A stretch of 64,000 bases of DNA from Bdellovibrionales bacterium GWA1_52_35 (GTDB taxonomy: Bacteria > Bdellovibrionota > UBA1018): assembly GCA_001769805.1 (NCBI GenBank), contig MEPO01000030.1, forward strand, positions 30,957 to 94,956, given 5' to 3'. Shown here piece by piece: positions 26,126-34,425 of the stretch. The notes below the pieces were generated by a model. It did not search any database. It was not told the origin of the DNA and saw only the letters and a program-made list of their open reading frames with translations. The position numbers and the translations under genes were made by a program. Position 1 is the first letter of the stretch. Every line of letters begins with the position of its first letter.

Positions 26126-26621
26126 TTCCCGCCAGCCCCCTCCGATCGACCTGTCCCCGATCTATTGTCACAGGACCTCTGAGTTGCGTGGGAAATTCCA
26201 TTTCCTTGTTTTTCCCGGCGAGAATTCCAAGACTTTTCACCACTCCATCGATAATCTGTTCCGGATGAGCCGAACACCCGGGAATGTAAACATCGACGGG
26301 AATAAACGAATCCACGCCGTTTTCGACGTTGTACATTCCACGAAAAACCCCACCGGTGCAAGCACACGCACCCACCGCAATCACCACTTTGGGCTCAGGC
26401 ATCTGGACATAGAGTTCCACCACCCGCTCACGAGCCCGTTTGGTAATAGGTCCGGTGATCAGCAGGATATCCGCCTGTATTGGGTTGCCTGTATTTACGA
26501 TCCCAAAGCGCTCAATGTCGTACTTAGGAGCCAAGCAGGCAAGAATTTCAACATCACAACCATTGCAGCTGCCCGCATTAAAATGAAGAAGCCAGGGCGA
26601 TCGCACGCTGTGTCTGCTCAT
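26076..26621 (-). CDS. echC: Ech-type [NiFe] hydrogenase small subunit
   Basis: This NuoB/HycG/EchC homologue carries the proximal [4Fe-4S] cluster that connects the NiFe site to the ferredoxin subunit. The 181-residue protein has GSCNGCD (Cys19, Cys22), VGACACTGG (about 80-88) and IPGCSAHPEQI (about 111-121), the four-cysteine pattern of group 4 hydrogenases. There is no Tat signal, as expected for a cytoplasm-facing complex. It overlaps echB by four bases and echD by 50 bp. Confidence 0.94.
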   Translation of the reverse strand: MSRHSVRSPWLLHFNAGSCNGCDVEILACLAPKYDIERFGIVNTGNPIQADILLITGPITKRARERVVELYVQMPEPKVVIAVGACACTGGVFRGMYNVENGVDSFIPVDVYIPGCSAHPEQIIDGVVKSLGILAGKNKEMEFPTQLRGPVTIDRGQVDRRGLAGSVASLEKGCTNRGTEN

Positions 26622-27466
26622 ATAGCAACCCTCTGTATCGAAAGCACCACATAGTTGATCACGACCAGGATGATTACGAGCGGCAGGGTGATCCGATTCA
26701 TCTCCCCGTAAGTCACACGCGCCGTTGCATTGTCAACAGCCGCAAGCAGAACAAAAACGCCGACGAAGATCGCTAGAGCCAGCCCGAGCTGTCCACCGCT
26801 GAACAAGTACAGGAAGCTGTAGACATAGACATAGTCAAGCCACTTGGAAACCAGAAGGACCCCTTTGTAAAAACCGGAAAACTCAATTTCCACGCCTCCT
26901 ATGATTTCCTGATGTGCTTCGGAAATATCAAATGGCGATTTCTTCAATTTCACCGGCAGAGCAATCAGCAAAGCGAAAAAAATAAATGGCAGGGTATAGA
27001 GAGGCGGGTTTGCAGAGGTTAAGATGCCAGCTGGTTGAAAAGTTCCATACTGAGTAAACAAAGCTATCACGCAGAGGACAAATACCGGCTCATAGGTCAG
27101 GGACGCCACAAGTTCTCGTGTTGCCCCCATGTTACTGAACACCGAGCGGACGGAATACCCGGCCACCACCAGGAGCAATGTCGCGAGCAAATGAAAGTAA
27201 ATCACCATCAGCAGGTCACTATTGAAAAACAGCATTCCGATGCTGACCCAAAGGACGATCATATGAGCAAGAGCCAGCAAGGCATGATAGGAATGAACAA
27301 TAAATTGTCGCTTTTCAAGAAGCTTCAGCAGGTCAAGAAAGGGCTGAAGGAGCGGAGGCCCTTTGCGGCTCTGCATTCGTGCCCGAATCACCCGATCCGC
27401 TCCATGGAGCAGTCCTCCCAGTACGGGAGCAGCAATAATAGCAGGAAACGCAATCCAGTAACTCAT
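26618..27466 (-). CDS. echB: Ech-type hydrogenase, NuoH/HycD-like membrane subunit
   Basis: The 282-residue, highly hydrophobic protein has about eight transmembrane helices and the NuoH family signatures: RMQSRKGPP (about 31-39) after the first helix, and SPFDISEAHQEIIGGVEIEFSG (residues about 177-198, charged residues near the quinone-chamber equivalent). It anchors the peripheral arm to the membrane and takes part in ion translocation. Start and stop codons both overlap neighbours by four bases. Confidence 0.94.
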   Translation of the reverse strand: MSYWIAFPAIIAAPVLGGLLHGADRVIRARMQSRKGPPLLQPFLDLLKLLEKRQFIVHSYHALLALAHMIVLWVSIGMLFFNSDLLMVIYFHLLATLLLVVAGYSVRSVFSNMGATRELVASLTYEPVFVLCVIALFTQYGTFQPAGILTSANPPLYTLPFIFFALLIALPVKLKKSPFDISEAHQEIIGGVEIEFSGFYKGVLLVSKWLDYVYVYSFLYLFSGGQLGLALAIFVGVFVLLAAVDNATARVTYGEMNRITLPLVIILVVINYVVLSIQRVAI

Positions 27467-29361
27467 TGCCCGATCACCCCTGTAAGCAGAATAACAGCAA
27501 AGAGCAAAGCCAAAATGCGATTATGGAGCCGCTCCACTTTCCTTCCCCCGGAATAAGAATACATGACAAAGTTTGAAGCGAATTTCTCCCCACAGGCATA
27601 CTCTTTGACAATGTCCACGTTTCTTAAAAGTAAAAGGTAAAATACCGGAGGCACTGTAACGACTAGAAGAAAAGCCAGGAGAATCTGCCAAAAGTAAATC
27701 GTCGTGAACCCCAGCCCGATCGAAAGGCCATCCGCCCAGAGCCAGGGTGTCACCGTTTGACTGCCAAGCAGCTGGTTCACTGCGGGCACGAGTGCGTTGG
27801 CAAGTATCGGAGCAATGAATATTGCAGCCAGCGCAAGGACTCCAAAAAGTCCAAACCCGGAACAAAGGTATACCCAGGGCAGTTTTTCCAACTCAATGGC
27901 CCGACTATTGGATGAGCGATAGTGTGCCTCCATCTTCATTGCAAGCACACCCATGATCTTGAAGTAGAGAATGGAAAGAACCACGCTTCCGAAACTCATT
28001 ACCAGGATCGGCAGCAATAACTGAAGCAACCCCATTCCGCTTGAAGCCGTTGCCAATCCCAGCCACTTACCAACGAAGGCACCGAAAGGCGGGAGTGCAA
28101 TGCTCAAGAATCCGACATTGATGAAAAATGTTGTAATTGGCGCATATCGAATGAGCTGTCCGAATTCGTCAATGTTCTTTTTGTGGAATACCTTCTCAAG
28201 TACACCCGCCTGCAAAAACAAAAGGGCCTTCGATACGCCGTGAAAGAGCATCAGAGCGAGCGCCGCAGTCATCGCTTGCGGAGTGCCAATTGCCGCTGTC
28301 AACATCATCAGTCCGAGCAGCCCCACGGTGGACCACGCCAGGACCCGCTTAAAATTGTTTTCACTCAAAGCCATCACGCCCGCAAGGATGTAAACCACTC
28401 CGGTCAGAAGAATTGTTGAAAAAGAAAGCCAAGTCCCTGCGATCAGAGGCGCCAATCTCAAAAGCAGGTAAGGTGCGATCTTTACCATTGTGGAAGAATG
28501 CAGAATTGCCGATACGGGCGTAGGTGCAACCATTGCCCCGAGCAGCCAGCCAGAAAACGGAAGCTGCGCACCCTTCACCAAGGCTGCAATGACCAGGAAA
28601 GCAATTGGCAAAAGTGGAAACATCCCCTCCATTCGTGACAAAGTGGAGAAGTGAATCGTGTTTTGATTCACGGTAAGAAGCGCGAGGGCGAGCAGAATGG
28701 AGACGCCGCCGATCTGGTTCATCCAAAGCGCGGTTTGGGCATTTTTCCTGGAAATTTCATCTTGACGAAAACCAATGAGGAGAAACGACGCGAGCGTTGT
28801 CGCTTCAAATGCCAAATAGAACCATTCAATGTTGTTTACTGAAACCAGGAAGTTCATGACTCCCAGGAACGCAACGAGGAGTGCGGTAAACAGGCTTTGC
28901 CTTCGCTGCGTGGTCTTTTCGTCCTCTATATATCGAAGGGCAAAAAATGCAACGACACCGCCTACTCCGTTGATCAGGAGATACATCAATGAAGCAAGGC
29001 GATCGACGCGGAAATCCGGAACGCCGGCGTGTGGCAGCTTCCCCGATATCCATGCGAGTAATACAATTTGAAAAATTGACAATAAGGCAATACGCCAACT
29101 CTTAGTGTGAAACCCTATCCAGGTGAATAGGGCCAAAATGAGGTAGTCGAGCCCAAGAAGCAGTTGAGAGCCGCTGCTCGAAAGCGACCAATGCACTTCG
29201 CTTGCGCTCTGTAAATTCGCAACTACCGAAATGACAGCTAAGCTCACGACCGCAACTAAAGTAAGCGCATAGCGGAAGAAACGATTTGAAAAATAAATAA
29301 GAAGGGCAAAAGACCAGGGAAGCACCAACAACAGCACTGAGCAAAGCTGTAGGGAGTTCAT
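27463..29361 (-). CDS. echA: Ech-type hydrogenase, antiporter-like subunit (NuoL/HyfB type)
   Basis: The 632-residue protein belongs to the proton-translocating Mrp/NuoL-M-N family. It has about 16 transmembrane helices; the conserved core includes FEATTLASFLLIGF (glutamate on helix 5, about residue 187), VKGAQLPFSGWLLGAMVAPTPVSAILHSSTMVK (long motif around residue 262-294, with the key Lys) and the FHGVSKALLFL segment. It would pump H+ or Na+ coupled to hydrogen production or uptake. It is the first gene of the operon; no convincing promoter is visible in the 160 bp upstream. Confidence 0.94.
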   Translation of the reverse strand: MNSLQLCSVLLLVLPWSFALLIYFSNRFFRYALTLVAVVSLAVISVVANLQSASEVHWSLSSSGSQLLLGLDYLILALFTWIGFHTKSWRIALLSIFQIVLLAWISGKLPHAGVPDFRVDRLASLMYLLINGVGGVVAFFALRYIEDEKTTQRRQSLFTALLVAFLGVMNFLVSVNNIEWFYLAFEATTLASFLLIGFRQDEISRKNAQTALWMNQIGGVSILLALALLTVNQNTIHFSTLSRMEGMFPLLPIAFLVIAALVKGAQLPFSGWLLGAMVAPTPVSAILHSSTMVKIAPYLLLRLAPLIAGTWLSFSTILLTGVVYILAGVMALSENNFKRVLAWSTVGLLGLMMLTAAIGTPQAMTAALALMLFHGVSKALLFLQAGVLEKVFHKKNIDEFGQLIRYAPITTFFINVGFLSIALPPFGAFVGKWLGLATASSGMGLLQLLLPILVMSFGSVVLSILYFKIMGVLAMKMEAHYRSSNSRAIELEKLPWVYLCSGFGLFGVLALAAIFIAPILANALVPAVNQLLGSQTVTPWLWADGLSIGLGFTTIYFWQILLAFLLVVTVPPVFYLLLLRNVDIVKEYACGEKFASNFVMYSYSGGRKVERLHNRILALLFAVILLTGVIGQ

Positions 29362-29521
29362 TTGATGGCAACGCTATCACAATCGAAGAAGCGATGCGTT
29401 TGCACAATCATGAAGTAAATGTTGAAACAGGCAGAAATGGCCGAAGAAGCCATTGGTGGTTAGGTCACGCATTTTCGCGCAAGGTGCACCTGCAACGGCT
29501 GGAGAAAGCAGTTTCGTTCAT

Positions 29522-29875
29522 CTAGCGCGCTAGCAGGGATGTCAAGCCATTGAGAACGCAAGTTGGTTTTGCCTCCGTACGTTGCTTTCTCCGAAAAACG
29601 TACATCGGATCTAGCATCTGTGCGGTTCGTGTGCCGCGAACTGCGCTCTGAAGCTTGGAAAGACGCTTTGTCATCTCGGTTGGAATTCCGGATATTCCCT
29701 TTCGGGTCTGCTCTTTTACAAACTTCTCATACGCCCTTAGGAAGGTCATCCCCGCTGACCCGGCCAGGGAGATTCTGAGCCGAAGAGCCGCCGCAGTCTT
29801 GACGCGTGACTCAACCAAAAGGTGGGCCCGACGATTGGAAAATGGTTCGGGCTGGCTTGCTATAACCGAACTCAT
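29522..29875 (-). CDS. hypothetical protein, doubtful
   Basis: An open frame of about 117 codons from ATG 29875 (a GTG at 29884 is also possible). The C-terminal part is rich in Lys/Arg/Thr (segments YEKFVKEQTRKG and MTKRLSKLQSAVRG), reads like a real basic helical protein and resembles no family I know. There is no clear ribosome-binding site, and the start nearly abuts the divergent HTH gene. It lies at the left edge of the accessory island and may be a remnant. On the plus strand at 29394-29525 a 43-codon open frame ends just before it; I do not call it. Confidence 0.35.
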   Translation of the reverse strand: MSSVIASQPEPFSNRRAHLLVESRVKTAAALRLRISLAGSAGMTFLRAYEKFVKEQTRKGISGIPTEMTKRLSKLQSAVRGTRTAQMLDPMYVFRRKQRTEAKPTCVLNGLTSLLAR

Positions 29876-29888
29876 GGAGCCCACGGTG

Positions 29889-30074
29889 ATGCTTTTTCAC
29901 CGTGAGCGCTGGACGAAGAACAAGATCGACCTCTTGGAGCTGGTAACCCTAAGAGAGTCCGGACTGCCCCTTCGAATCATAGCCCGTCAACTTGGATATA
30001 ACAGGGCGACGGTCCTCCGGTATTTGAGCCAAGTTAAGGTCCAAGGAGGCCCGCATGGAAAGCCTAATGGATAA
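29889..30074 (+). CDS. small GcrA-like helix-turn-helix protein
   Basis: The 61-residue product reads RWTKNKIDLLELVTLRESG (about 7-25) followed by LRIIARQLGYNRATVLRYLSQ (about 28-48), a trihelical HTH. The layout W-T-x-x-x-I-x-L-L ... I-A-x-x-L-G-x-x-R-x-x-V resembles the N-terminus of GcrA-type regulators and recombinase-type HTHs. It could bind DNA as a small regulator or be the detached DNA-binding part of a larger protein. I start at ATG 29889 (GGAG nine bases upstream); ATG 29874 is also in frame. The 3' end overlaps the next gene by 20 bp. Confidence 0.6.
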   Translation: MLFHRERWTKNKIDLLELVTLRESGLPLRIIARQLGYNRATVLRYLSQVKVQGGPHGKPNG

Positions 30075-30252
30075 ATTCGTCGGCATCGCCCTTGCCCTCG
30101 TGATTGGGACCACGATCAGACATCCCCTGACCTATCGACAGGAGTTGTTGAAACTCCGAGTCCAGATCATGAAGGAAGTCCGCGCGCCGTGGGGGTGCCC
30201 GTCGTTCACAAAGGGTGCCTGCGATAATTTCGATCCAAAGCGGTATCACTGA
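30055..30252 (+). CDS. small membrane protein of the island
   Basis: The 65-residue product has AAGGAGG five bases before its ATG, the best ribosome-binding site in this region. An N-terminal hydrophobic segment (about 7-20, VGIALALVIGTTI) is followed by a charged, basic helix (YRQELLKLRVQIMKE) and two cysteines. No family is recognised. The architecture resembles the 58-residue protein at 63199, which also has one TM segment then a charged tail and lies beside a serine resolvase. It is probably coupled to the HTH gene, whose end it overlaps. Confidence 0.6.
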   Translation: MESLMDKFVGIALALVIGTTIRHPLTYRQELLKLRVQIMKEVRAPWGCPSFTKGACDNFDPKRYH

Positions 30253-30662
30253 GATTTCCGGTATTCGCGCGTCTTGTTGGAGAAGAGGATTTCCGGATTC
30301 CTAGTGTCAAATGACCATTATGAAGGACGTCTAAACATATTTATCAGAACGTTTATACGAGCTTAGAGAACATTTTGTCGTATAAAAAGCGCCGGTTCTC
30401 GCGTTAAAAACGCTGTTTTTGAAAAAGAAGGTTCGTCTTTCGATTCGACGAACGATCGAGATCGCACAGACTTTCAAGGACAGAGCCGACATTTTTCCGA
30501 GAACTGCCGCCGTCATAATAGTTCGTGTTCATGACATCAGGGGGAAAGAACACCTCGAAATAATACCTGCAAATTTATTTAGGAGTGCGCGACAACCATA
30601 GCTTTATAAGGTAGCCATGGTCGTATCGCCACTACACCCCTTATGCCCGCGTGGCTATTCGG
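30253..30662. other. 410-bp gap, no firm gene
   Basis: AT-rich intergenic DNA. It contains an interrupted dyad ATACGA/TCGTAT (about 30355-30383), a short hairpin GCGTT-AAA-AACGC followed by TGTTTTTG (about 30402-30420) that could be a weak plus-strand terminator, and a TTG-initiated 60-codon open frame (30419-30601) with basic composition that I cannot confirm. The trypsin-like gene ends at its right edge. Confidence 0.5.
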
Positions 30663-32318
30663 TCACGGACAATACCGCTGGGGTTCGATATATTGTTGAA
30701 AAAAATCGTTTGGATCCATTAATCTTGAGTTCTCACATTCCAAAAGAGTATCCCGTCTGTCGGCTGCCCCCTGGATTACAAGATGTGGACGACCTCGGGT
30801 TTCCCAGTGAAACGGGTCGAGCCTGTCTTCAAATCGAGACAGGTCGGTTGCATACAGCCCGCGAAGATCAATTGTATACAATGCATGGGAGATAGGTCCC
30901 TTGATTTGTACAATTGGAATGAAATCCGGAGCGCCATTCACTCGGCCTTTGGAATCAATCTTTAGCTTCAGTTTCTCGGTGGTTGAACCAAAGAATCTTC
31001 TGAAAAAGCCGGAAACCGGAACTGTTATGGTAACTGTAATTAAATCACCATCCGTCTTACCTGAGTCGATCCTGCATGGAGATCTTCCTAATAGGTCAGC
31101 TGATCGGGTACGATTCCTGATGAGTGTGCCGATCAATTTCGCATCAGTAATGGGTTCGATTGCCGCTTCCTTGTTGCGCTCCTTCAAGTAAATCAAATTG
31201 GAGAGATTTGCATCGTAAATTTCGGATCCCACTTTGAAAGCAATGGCCGATTTGCCTTTCCATTGCATGCCAGGCTTGAGTTGGAGTTCTTCATAAATCC
31301 CAGTGGGTCCAACGCTGCTACAACCATTGCCGCCACCACCGTCGGTTCCTCCTCCGCCTCCTCCATCTGTTCCTCCGCCTCCACCCACTGGCACAACTGA
31401 AGCTTTAAATTTGGAGGATTGTGCAATTTTCTCCGCAGCAAGAAGTGGATTCACTTCCAATGTGCCGTCGCCGAGGTTGCGGTACATAAGGCATTTACGG
31501 ATTCTCCATCGAGTCGCATCAGTTGTCTTTCTTTGCCCGGACTGAAACTTCCCGACCAATGCGGCGATGCGCGCTGGGCCGGCGAGATAAGAGTGCGGAA
31601 AGTAACGTAAATAGTTCTTAGCTATACAACTAAGATGGAAAGAAGGCCCTGTCGCAGATCCTGGGCGAATCTCAAATACCGGTGCCCCGCTCATACCGGC
31701 TGAAAGATAAGTATCGGTCAAACAGTCCTTGCCTGCTTGGTCGAAAGTCAGTCCTCCCAGAAATTTTCGCATTTCTGGCAGGCCGCCAGAAAGCAGCTTT
31801 TTGTCTTTCCAGTCTTCGGGGATATCTTCTCGCTTGATCCACGAAGGCACCGGCATCACGATCGAATCGCCGAGTCTTAATACTCGATTTTCCAGTGGGA
31901 TGATCAGGCCTTCGGGTGTTGCATCGAACGTCTGGGTCGTCGGATTCCATCGCGCCGCAGGTCTGACTGCTAGCTTGGGAAGCTTGATAAGCTCGATATC
32001 TGAAAGATTGTCCGCAAGCCGTTCTGCCTTTTCCAGGTCGATTTCCTGGCCCGCGATCCGAGCCCGGGTGTGTTCACCTTGGCTGATATGGGACGCAGTC
32101 AAAAGAAACAGATCCTCGTTGATCTGGACCACCGTTCCGGCTCCAAATTTGGATACGGGTCTCAGAGTGTGATCTTCTGTGAACTCCGAGGTAATCTGTG
32201 CAAGCCACGGCGCGTCCGTTGGGGAATAGGCCGGCTTTAACCAGTTGCCCCCTTTTGTCCAGCCGACGGTTGCGCCGAACAACATCACAACAAAAAAAAG
32301 CAATCGCACGCGCCTCAC
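30663..32318 (-). CDS. exported trypsin-like serine protease with Gly-rich linker and C-terminal domain
   Basis: A signal peptide (about 1-22) is followed by a chymotrypsin-fold domain with LLTASHI (His77), LSDIELIKL (Asp107) and SAGMSGAPVF (Ser210), a complete triad. Residues 312-332 are a (Gly)n-Thr-Asp linker, then a 215-residue domain of unknown type with several cysteines (GNGCSS, SPCRID, LECENS). Total 551 residues. It could be an envelope or secreted protease whose second domain targets it. It overlaps the upstream regulator gene (ATGA), so the two are co-transcribed from 33469. Confidence 0.85.
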   Translation of the reverse strand: MRRVRLLFFVVMLFGATVGWTKGGNWLKPAYSPTDAPWLAQITSEFTEDHTLRPVSKFGAGTVVQINEDLFLLTASHISQGEHTRARIAGQEIDLEKAERLADNLSDIELIKLPKLAVRPAARWNPTTQTFDATPEGLIIPLENRVLRLGDSIVMPVPSWIKREDIPEDWKDKKLLSGGLPEMRKFLGGLTFDQAGKDCLTDTYLSAGMSGAPVFEIRPGSATGPSFHLSCIAKNYLRYFPHSYLAGPARIAALVGKFQSGQRKTTDATRWRIRKCLMYRNLGDGTLEVNPLLAAEKIAQSSKFKASVVPVGGGGGTDGGGGGGTDGGGGNGCSSVGPTGIYEELQLKPGMQWKGKSAIAFKVGSEIYDANLSNLIYLKERNKEAAIEPITDAKLIGTLIRNRTRSADLLGRSPCRIDSGKTDGDLITVTITVPVSGFFRRFFGSTTEKLKLKIDSKGRVNGAPDFIPIVQIKGPISHALYTIDLRGLYATDLSRFEDRLDPFHWETRGRPHLVIQGAADRRDTLLECENSRLMDPNDFFQQYIEPQRYCP

Positions 32319-33469
32319 GCTCGCCTCCGTGACCGGGATTTGACGTCGGACTTTATAGCTACATCGACTAGTCGATATAGACCGTCTTCAAAGACAATCA
32401 AGCTCGGATGTTTTGCTCGCAACCGGCTCAGCAGTGTTTTAAATCGTGTTTCGCGGGCCACCGGATCGATTCGACAGCCATACAAGGCCTCCATGAGTGC
32501 GAACTTGTCCTGAGGCCCCGAATTTAACGCTGCGATTAATTGGTTTTCGAGATCCCCCAACAATGGCAATCCTTTCGAAATCTTCCGACGTGAGCGATCG
32601 CGCCAAGTTGGCGTCAAAGCGCCTGATTCCGGAGATGCGCCATTCTTTAGGATTTGTTGCGCAGCCCTGACTTCTGGAAACGTCGTTAAATCACATTGAC
32701 TCAGAACCTCTCCCGCTTCACGCGAGCGGCCCAGCTCTATGAGCAAGTGTGCCTGATGAACAAGCGCCATTTCATAATGGAGCGTTCCAAGGTCCTTCTT
32801 AAGATAGCCTACGGCCCGGCGACTAAACTTAAGTGCGACACCATAGGCCCCGATTCGTTGGTATTCGCGAGAAATATTATTGAGTACAGTTCCGGCTATT
32901 CCGAACTCGCGGAGTTTTCTGGCCTGGCGATAGATCAGATTGTATTGTGTGATCAGTCGCTTGGAATCCATGTCAATACATGAAAATGCTGCCAATTCGT
33001 TTGATCTTGCTTTGAGGGCTTTTCGTAGGGCTCCCATTTGGGTCAGCTCATTTGCGGCAATTTGGTAATGGTGAATTGCTTTTGCGTGTTCCCCCATTGT
33101 TTCGTAAGCCCATGCCGCAACAAAATAGCATTCCCCCAGCCACTCAGTTTTTCCTTCAGCCAAAGCCAAAATTTCACTAATCAAATTTTCTGATATCTTT
33201 CTTTCCCTGATGGCAAGCCTGAGCTTGGCGAGGACCAGAAGTAAGGGATGCTCGTTCGTTGACACAAGAAAGGCGATAATTTTCCTGAGTTCAACCATGT
33301 CGCCCTGCAGGTAGGCAAAAAGAATATCCCCATAGAGCCGCAGTGCTGTCCCGCGTGGGAGCTGCAGGCGCAGCTCTCCTAATTCTTCAATATTGGCCTC
33401 AATGAGGTGCTGAAGAATAATCATCATCCTATTCCATGTTTCGGACTGTTTTTGCCATTTCTTAAGCAC
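32315..33469 (-). CDS. TPR-type regulator with C-terminal winged helix
   Basis: The 384-residue protein is made of helical TPR-like repeats (about 90-270; for example CYFVAAWAYETMGEHAKAIHHYQIAA and the pair YQRIGAYGVALKFSRRAVGYLK). The last 80 residues resemble an OmpR-type winged helix: FKTLLSRLRAKHP (about 330-342, recognition helix) and the wing VFEDGLYRLVD. A cytoplasmic DNA-binding regulator controlled by a protein or peptide ligand fits. It heads a two-gene unit with the protease and faces a divergent pair of secreted-protein genes across an operator-like region with 10-bp-spaced repeats (33517-33533). No signal peptide or TM segment is present. Confidence 0.7.
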   Translation of the reverse strand: MLKKWQKQSETWNRMMIILQHLIEANIEELGELRLQLPRGTALRLYGDILFAYLQGDMVELRKIIAFLVSTNEHPLLLVLAKLRLAIRERKISENLISEILALAEGKTEWLGECYFVAAWAYETMGEHAKAIHHYQIAANELTQMGALRKALKARSNELAAFSCIDMDSKRLITQYNLIYRQARKLREFGIAGTVLNNISREYQRIGAYGVALKFSRRAVGYLKKDLGTLHYEMALVHQAHLLIELGRSREAGEVLSQCDLTTFPEVRAAQQILKNGASPESGALTPTWRDRSRRKISKGLPLLGDLENQLIAALNSGPQDKFALMEALYGCRIDPVARETRFKTLLSRLRAKHPSLIVFEDGLYRLVDVAIKSDVKSRSRRRA

Positions 33470-33510
33470 GATTTTCGGTAACCAGTATGTTTTGTCAGCG
33501 TTTTTTTAAA

Positions 33511-33565
33511 CGCCAGATGTAACCCCATGTAACTGTTGAACGGCACTGTGCCAGAGTAAATTAGT
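33511..33565 (+). promoter_or_regulatory. operator and promoter between the regulator and the secreted-protein genes
   Basis: ATGTAAC occurs at 33517-33523 and again at 33527-33533, exactly 10 bp apart, as expected for winged-helix dimers of the OmpR type. Directly after it TTGAAC (33535-33540) could be a -35 box with TAAATT (about 33556-33561) as -10. Between the boxes sits the palindrome GGCAC-T-GTGCC. A GCGTTT/AAACGC dyad lies on the other side (33498-33513). The arrangement suits activation of the plus-strand genes by the adjacent regulator. Confidence 0.5.
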
Positions 33566-33615
33566 CAACATTGAGTCTGTTCCAAGTGGTGCGGATAAAA
33601 AAGGAGAATGAAAAA

Positions 33616-34362
33616 ATGAAAACTCAAAAGTGGAAAAGAATAGCAGTAATCGCAGTACTAGGTGCAGCAGGCCCCGCAGCTTTGCTCGCCCATCAGTCAA
33701 ACCCGTTGTCCACGGGAGGGCGGAATCCTGCGTCAGCAGAAAATAGCAGTGAAACCAAAACGCAATTGATCGCCCAAACACGGGACAAGCTCAAGTCAAT
33801 CGACATTGCTCTGCTCAGCGGCACCGACAAGGAAAGAGTAATGCTTCTTCGGCAAGCTCTCGCAAGTCTCGCGGCTCCTGTGAGCAACCATAAAACCAAC
33901 GCTTGGTCGATCATTCGACAGGCACAGGATCGTTTTGCGGAGATCGATTATCATACTTTAAACGATTTGGATCGAGTGCAATTCCTGGAGGCGCAATTGA
34001 CTTTTGACGAGCTTGCCAACCTTCGATCTGTCAGGACTTTCGTGGGAGGAGAGATGGTCCAAAGGTCTCAAGTGATTACCGACTTTGGATCGGACGACTC
34101 TTCTGTATGCAGAGAGGCCGAACTCAACGCCTGGAATATGGCCATGGCTAAATGTACGAGTGCTGGATACGAAGAATGCGGTGGTCCTCGGCCATCTGTT
34201 TATGGCAACGATAAGATCAATGGACTTGTGGCTGCGGTTCGAACAAAAGGTGGAACTGTCACAGGTAGTATTGAGGGGAACACTTTTGTACCAAACGAGT
34301 ATGGAGTGCACTATCTCAATACCTGCCAAATTGAGGTCTCTGTCCAGGGTTTTGGTTTCTAA
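33616..34362 (+). CDS. secreted cysteine-pattern protein A
   Basis: I start at ATG 33616, with AAGGAG upstream and a signal peptide directly after (MKTQKWKR then a hydrophobic stretch to LLAHQ). The 248-residue protein has a helical middle (about 45-160) and a C-terminal domain with the pattern C-x-E-A-E-x-x-A-W-x-x-A-x-x-K-C, then E-C-G-G-P-x-P and a final C-x-I-x-V-x-V-x-G. The next gene encodes the same pattern. No known family. It is divergent from the TPR regulator and follows its operator, so it may be its main target. Confidence 0.75.
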   Translation: MKTQKWKRIAVIAVLGAAGPAALLAHQSNPLSTGGRNPASAENSSETKTQLIAQTRDKLKSIDIALLSGTDKERVMLLRQALASLAAPVSNHKTNAWSIIRQAQDRFAEIDYHTLNDLDRVQFLEAQLTFDELANLRSVRTFVGGEMVQRSQVITDFGSDDSSVCREAELNAWNMAMAKCTSAGYEECGGPRPSVYGNDKINGLVAAVRTKGGTVTGSIEGNTFVPNEYGVHYLNTCQIEVSVQGFGF

Positions 34363-34425
34363 TAAGTGTTTTGGCCGGGGGCAGGTCAAACGATCTGCTT
34401 CCGGCTAATCAATGAGGAGGCCTGT

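Noticed and set aside
29394..29525. Open 43-codon plus-strand frame between echA and the island
   Set aside because: No ribosome-binding site or recognisable similarity; composition may be chance.
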